Source of the DNA: Luteimonas deserti
GTDB taxonomy: Bacteria; Pseudomonadota; Gammaproteobacteria; Xanthomonadales; Xanthomonadaceae
DNA length: 64,000 nt
Direction: 5' to 3'
Assembly (NCBI RefSeq): GCF_013425765.1
Contig: NZ_JACCJZ010000017.1
Span: 62,001 to 126,000, forward strand
Part shown: positions 62,017 through 64,000 of the stretch, in pieces
Position numbering within the stretch: position 1 is the stretch's first letter
Layout of the letters: every line of letters begins with the position of its first letter
The notes under the pieces: generated by a model
The model's database searches: none
What the model saw: the letters and a program-made list of their open reading frames with translations, nothing else
Told to the model about the DNA's origin: nothing
Position numbers and translations under genes: made by a program

Positions 62017-63159
62017 ATGACCACTGCCGCTACCGCCGCCCGCCGTCTGGGCCCCCAGGAACTCGAGGCCTTCGGCGCCGAGCTCGACGCGCTGCACACG
62101 CGCACGATGGCCGAGGTCGGCAAGGTCGATGCCGATTACATCCGCAACGTGGTGCGCTGGATGCGCTACATCGGCCTCGGCGGCCGCGCGCTGCTGATGG
62201 TCGGCGCGGTCGGCGGCGCCTTCGTGCCCTGGCTGTTGTGGCCGGCCTGCATCCTCGGCGCATTGATGCTCGGCCTGGCCAAGATCCTGGAGAACATGGA
62301 GATCGGCCACAACGTCATCCATGGCCAGTACGACTTCATGGGCGACCCGCAGTTCGACAGCCACACCTACGAGTGGGACATCGTGGCGACCTCGGACAAC
62401 TGGCGCCACTCGCACAACTTCCGCCACCATACCTACACCAACGTGCGCGGCATGGACGACGATATCGGGTACGGCCTGCTGCGCATCTTCCCCGAGCAGC
62501 GCTGGCGCCCGTTCTACCTGCTGCAGCCCTTCATCGCCGTGGTGTTCGCGCTGTATTTCCAGTGGGGCGTGGCGATCCAGGAGCTCAAGCTGGGCCGTTT
62601 CTTCGCCGGCAAGATGCCCAAGGGCAAGCTCGCGCGTGATTTCGCCCCGGTGGGCCGCAAGATGGGCCGCCAGCTGCTGAAGGACTACGTGCTGTTTCCG
62701 GCGCTGGCGGGGCCGTTCTTCCTGCCGGTGCTGCTGGGGAACCTGGTCGCCAACGGCATCCGCAACGTGTGGACCTACGTGGTGATCTTCTGCGGCCACT
62801 TCACCGCCGATGCCGAGACCTTTCCCAAGGAATCGATCCGCAACGAATCGCGCGGCCACTGGTACATGCGCCAGCTGCGCGGCTCGTCGAACATCGGTGG
62901 CGGTCGCCTGATGAACCTGTTGACCGGCAACCTGAGCCACCAGATCGAGCATCACTTCTACCCGGACGTGCCGGCACACCGCTACGGCAAGCTGTCGCTC
63001 GAGGTCCGCGAGATCTGCACGCGGTACGGCCAGCCCTACAACACCGGATCGCTGCCCCGGCAGTTCGGCGAGGTGGTGTGGCGCATCGTGCGGCACGCAT
63101 TCCCGAGCCGGCCGAAGCGGGTGCGCAGCGCGCCGGAAGGCGTGCTTCAACAGGCCTAG
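62017..63159 (+). CDS. Membrane acyl-CoA/acyl-lipid desaturase (DesB-like)
   Basis: The 380-residue integral membrane di-iron desaturase has three histidine boxes: GHNVIH (H98, H102), HSHNFRHH (H131, H133, H137, H138) and SHQIEHH (H308, H312, H313). The EHH-type third box is of the acyl-CoA/acyl-lipid desaturase group. Hydrophobic segments are at 55-90 and 165-185 and 225-260. It inserts a double bond into saturated acyl chains with O2 and electrons from the adjacent reductase. CCGGAG (62006-62011) supports ATG 62017. Confidence 0.9.
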   Translation: MTTAATAARRLGPQELEAFGAELDALHTRTMAEVGKVDADYIRNVVRWMRYIGLGGRALLMVGAVGGAFVPWLLWPACILGALMLGLAKILENMEIGHNVIHGQYDFMGDPQFDSHTYEWDIVATSDNWRHSHNFRHHTYTNVRGMDDDIGYGLLRIFPEQRWRPFYLLQPFIAVVFALYFQWGVAIQELKLGRFFAGKMPKGKLARDFAPVGRKMGRQLLKDYVLFPALAGPFFLPVLLGNLVANGIRNVWTYVVIFCGHFTADAETFPKESIRNESRGHWYMRQLRGSSNIGGGRLMNLLTGNLSHQIEHHFYPDVPAHRYGKLSLEVREICTRYGQPYNTGSLPRQFGEVVWRIVRHAFPSRPKRVRSAPEGVLQQA

Positions 63160-63199
63160 GGTGGGTTCCGGTGCGATACCGGAGCACGCGACGCGATCG

Positions 63200-63230
63200 A
63201 ACGCCCCGCCTCGTGCGGGGCGTTTGCGTT
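63200..63230 (+). terminator. Rho-independent terminator after the desaturase
   Basis: Ten-bp stem (63200-63209 with 63215-63224) with loop CTCGT and TTT at the end, 40 bp after the stop codon. Confidence 0.8.
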
Positions 63231-63356
63231 CCGGATGTCGAAAGATACGTGGGCGCGGAGGGAGGTGCGGCTCGGCGCGAGCGTGCTCGACGTGGTGCGA
63301 GTCGACGCTTCGTTCGTCGCAGTCGCTTTCTCGGTGGCTGGCGCGCTCGCTCCGTG

Positions 63357-63434
63357 TCTTGCCTTTGCCTTTGATTTTGCTTTTTGCTTTTGCTTTTTGC
63401 TTTTGCGTTTGCTTTTGTCTTGGCTTTGGCTTTG
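63357..63434. repeat. T-rich hexanucleotide tandem repeat (GCTTTT/GCTTTG)
   Basis: About 13 imperfect copies of a six-base unit, mostly GCTTTT with GCCTTT, GATTTT and GCTTTG variants. On the other strand this is a run of AAAAGC/CAAAGC. Its AT content is quite unlike the rest of the window. Confidence 0.85.
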
Positions 63435-63948
63435 CGATTGATCTGATCGAGCCGTAAAGCGAGCCGAGCATCGCAGGGCGGCGGGGCCGAAGAGCGGCCA
63501 TGTCCGAGCGCAGCGAGTCCCGGCTGCGGAACCGTGAAGGTCCCGATGTGCCCCGCTGCCCGAGAAGCGCAGGGGCCCGTGGCGGCGGTATCGCGGCGGA
63601 TCGCGTCCGGCGAAGGGACTTTTGGTTCCTTTTTGGGCCTTCGAAAAGAAACTCGCACGCGCAGCGGGCGAACGCTATGCACTCGACTTGTTTGTTCCCC
63701 TAGGGCACACGCTGGGCGCGAAGAACAGAGCGCGCTGTTCGCGCGGCTCACTTTTGTCGTGTCAAAGGTAAGCAAAGACCGCCGTCGCCGGGCGCGGGCC
63801 GACGCGGCTGCGCCGCGCCGGTTCCCTGCGCTTCTCGCCGGACGCGGCACGGCACGCAGACTCGCTTCGCTCAGACATGGGCGCCTCTACGGCCGCGCCA
63901 GGCTTCGGTGCTCGGCCCGCTTGACGGCCCGAACGTCGAACGCTGAAA
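63435..63948. repeat. Extragenic element of the xanthomonad type
   Basis: No gene. It includes the segment GGGACTTTTGGTTCC followed by TTTTTGGGCC (about 63614-63640) and CTCACTTTTGTCGTGTC (63750-63766). I recognise both as parts of intergenic sequence found many times in xanthomonad genomes and often mis-annotated as short proteins. A minus-strand frame reading FRRPKKEPKVPSPD arises from it. The function is unknown. It lies between two hexanucleotide tandem repeats. Confidence 0.5.

Positions 63949-64000
<52 letters not shown>

Noticed and set aside
63200-63224. Rho-independent terminator considered as part of the repeat element
   Set aside because: It lies 40 bp after the desaturase stop and has the normal hairpin form; the repeat material begins about 130 bp later.

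Overview
The window is very GC-rich chromosomal DNA from a gammaproteobacterium of the order Xanthomonadales, probably the Lysobacter/Luteimonas side of the Xanthomonadaceae. The evidence is the protein sequences, the gene order tig-clpP-clpX-lon and ftsH-folP-miaA-hfq-hflX-hflK-hflC-DUF2065-purA, and the extragenic repeat material at the right end. I see no rRNA, CRISPR array, prophage or insertion sequence.

Left part (1-31,000) is mostly conserved housekeeping DNA on the + strand. It starts with the 3' end of an NAD-dependent isocitrate dehydrogenase, an NhaC-type antiporter, a DUF4124 protein, two minus-strand tRNAs (Arg-UCU, Pro-UGG) and a YccA/Bax-inhibitor-1 protein. A transglutaminase/zinc-ribbon metallopeptidase pair and three + strand tRNAs (His, Lys-CUU, Leu-UAG) follow. 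Next is a protein quality-control block: trigger factor, ClpP, ClpX and Lon, with a good sigma-32 type promoter before lon. Then come the coupled surE-pcm-yqaA-nlpD genes, rlmE-ftsH, folP-putP, miaA-hfq-hflX, hflKC-yjeT, purA and a YgjP-like hydrolase. FtsH is next to its partners HflK/HflC in the same 10 kb.

Middle part (31,400-44,300) is accessory: a DUF1444-like protein, the RNA ligase RtcB, a MASE1-GGDEF diguanylate cyclase, and an RND efflux pair (adaptor plus HAE1 permease). After this lies a decayed stretch. It holds a metallo-beta-lactamase-fold pseudogene with a frameshift and an internal deletion, an intact DUF2254 membrane protein, and a scrambled remnant of an FNT transporter/short-chain dehydrogenase module whose intact copy lies 4-5 kb to the right.

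Right part (44,300-64,000) contains a DUF2231 membrane protein coupled to a lipoprotein sugar (sorbosone-type) dehydrogenase, the intact AraC/SDR/FNT module and a RidA-LysR divergon with a perfect 19-bp palindromic operator candidate. It continues with an unusual cyclic-nucleotide-binding/thioredoxin-reductase-like fusion lacking the redox CxxC, a small acidic ORF, a histidine phosphatase-NnrD pair and a PaoABC-type molybdenum aldehyde oxidoreductase with a Tat signal. Last is a FabR/DesT-like repressor facing a ferredoxin reductase-acyl desaturase operon (DesC-DesB type). The final 640 bp is extragenic repeat DNA bounded by hexanucleotide tandem repeats.
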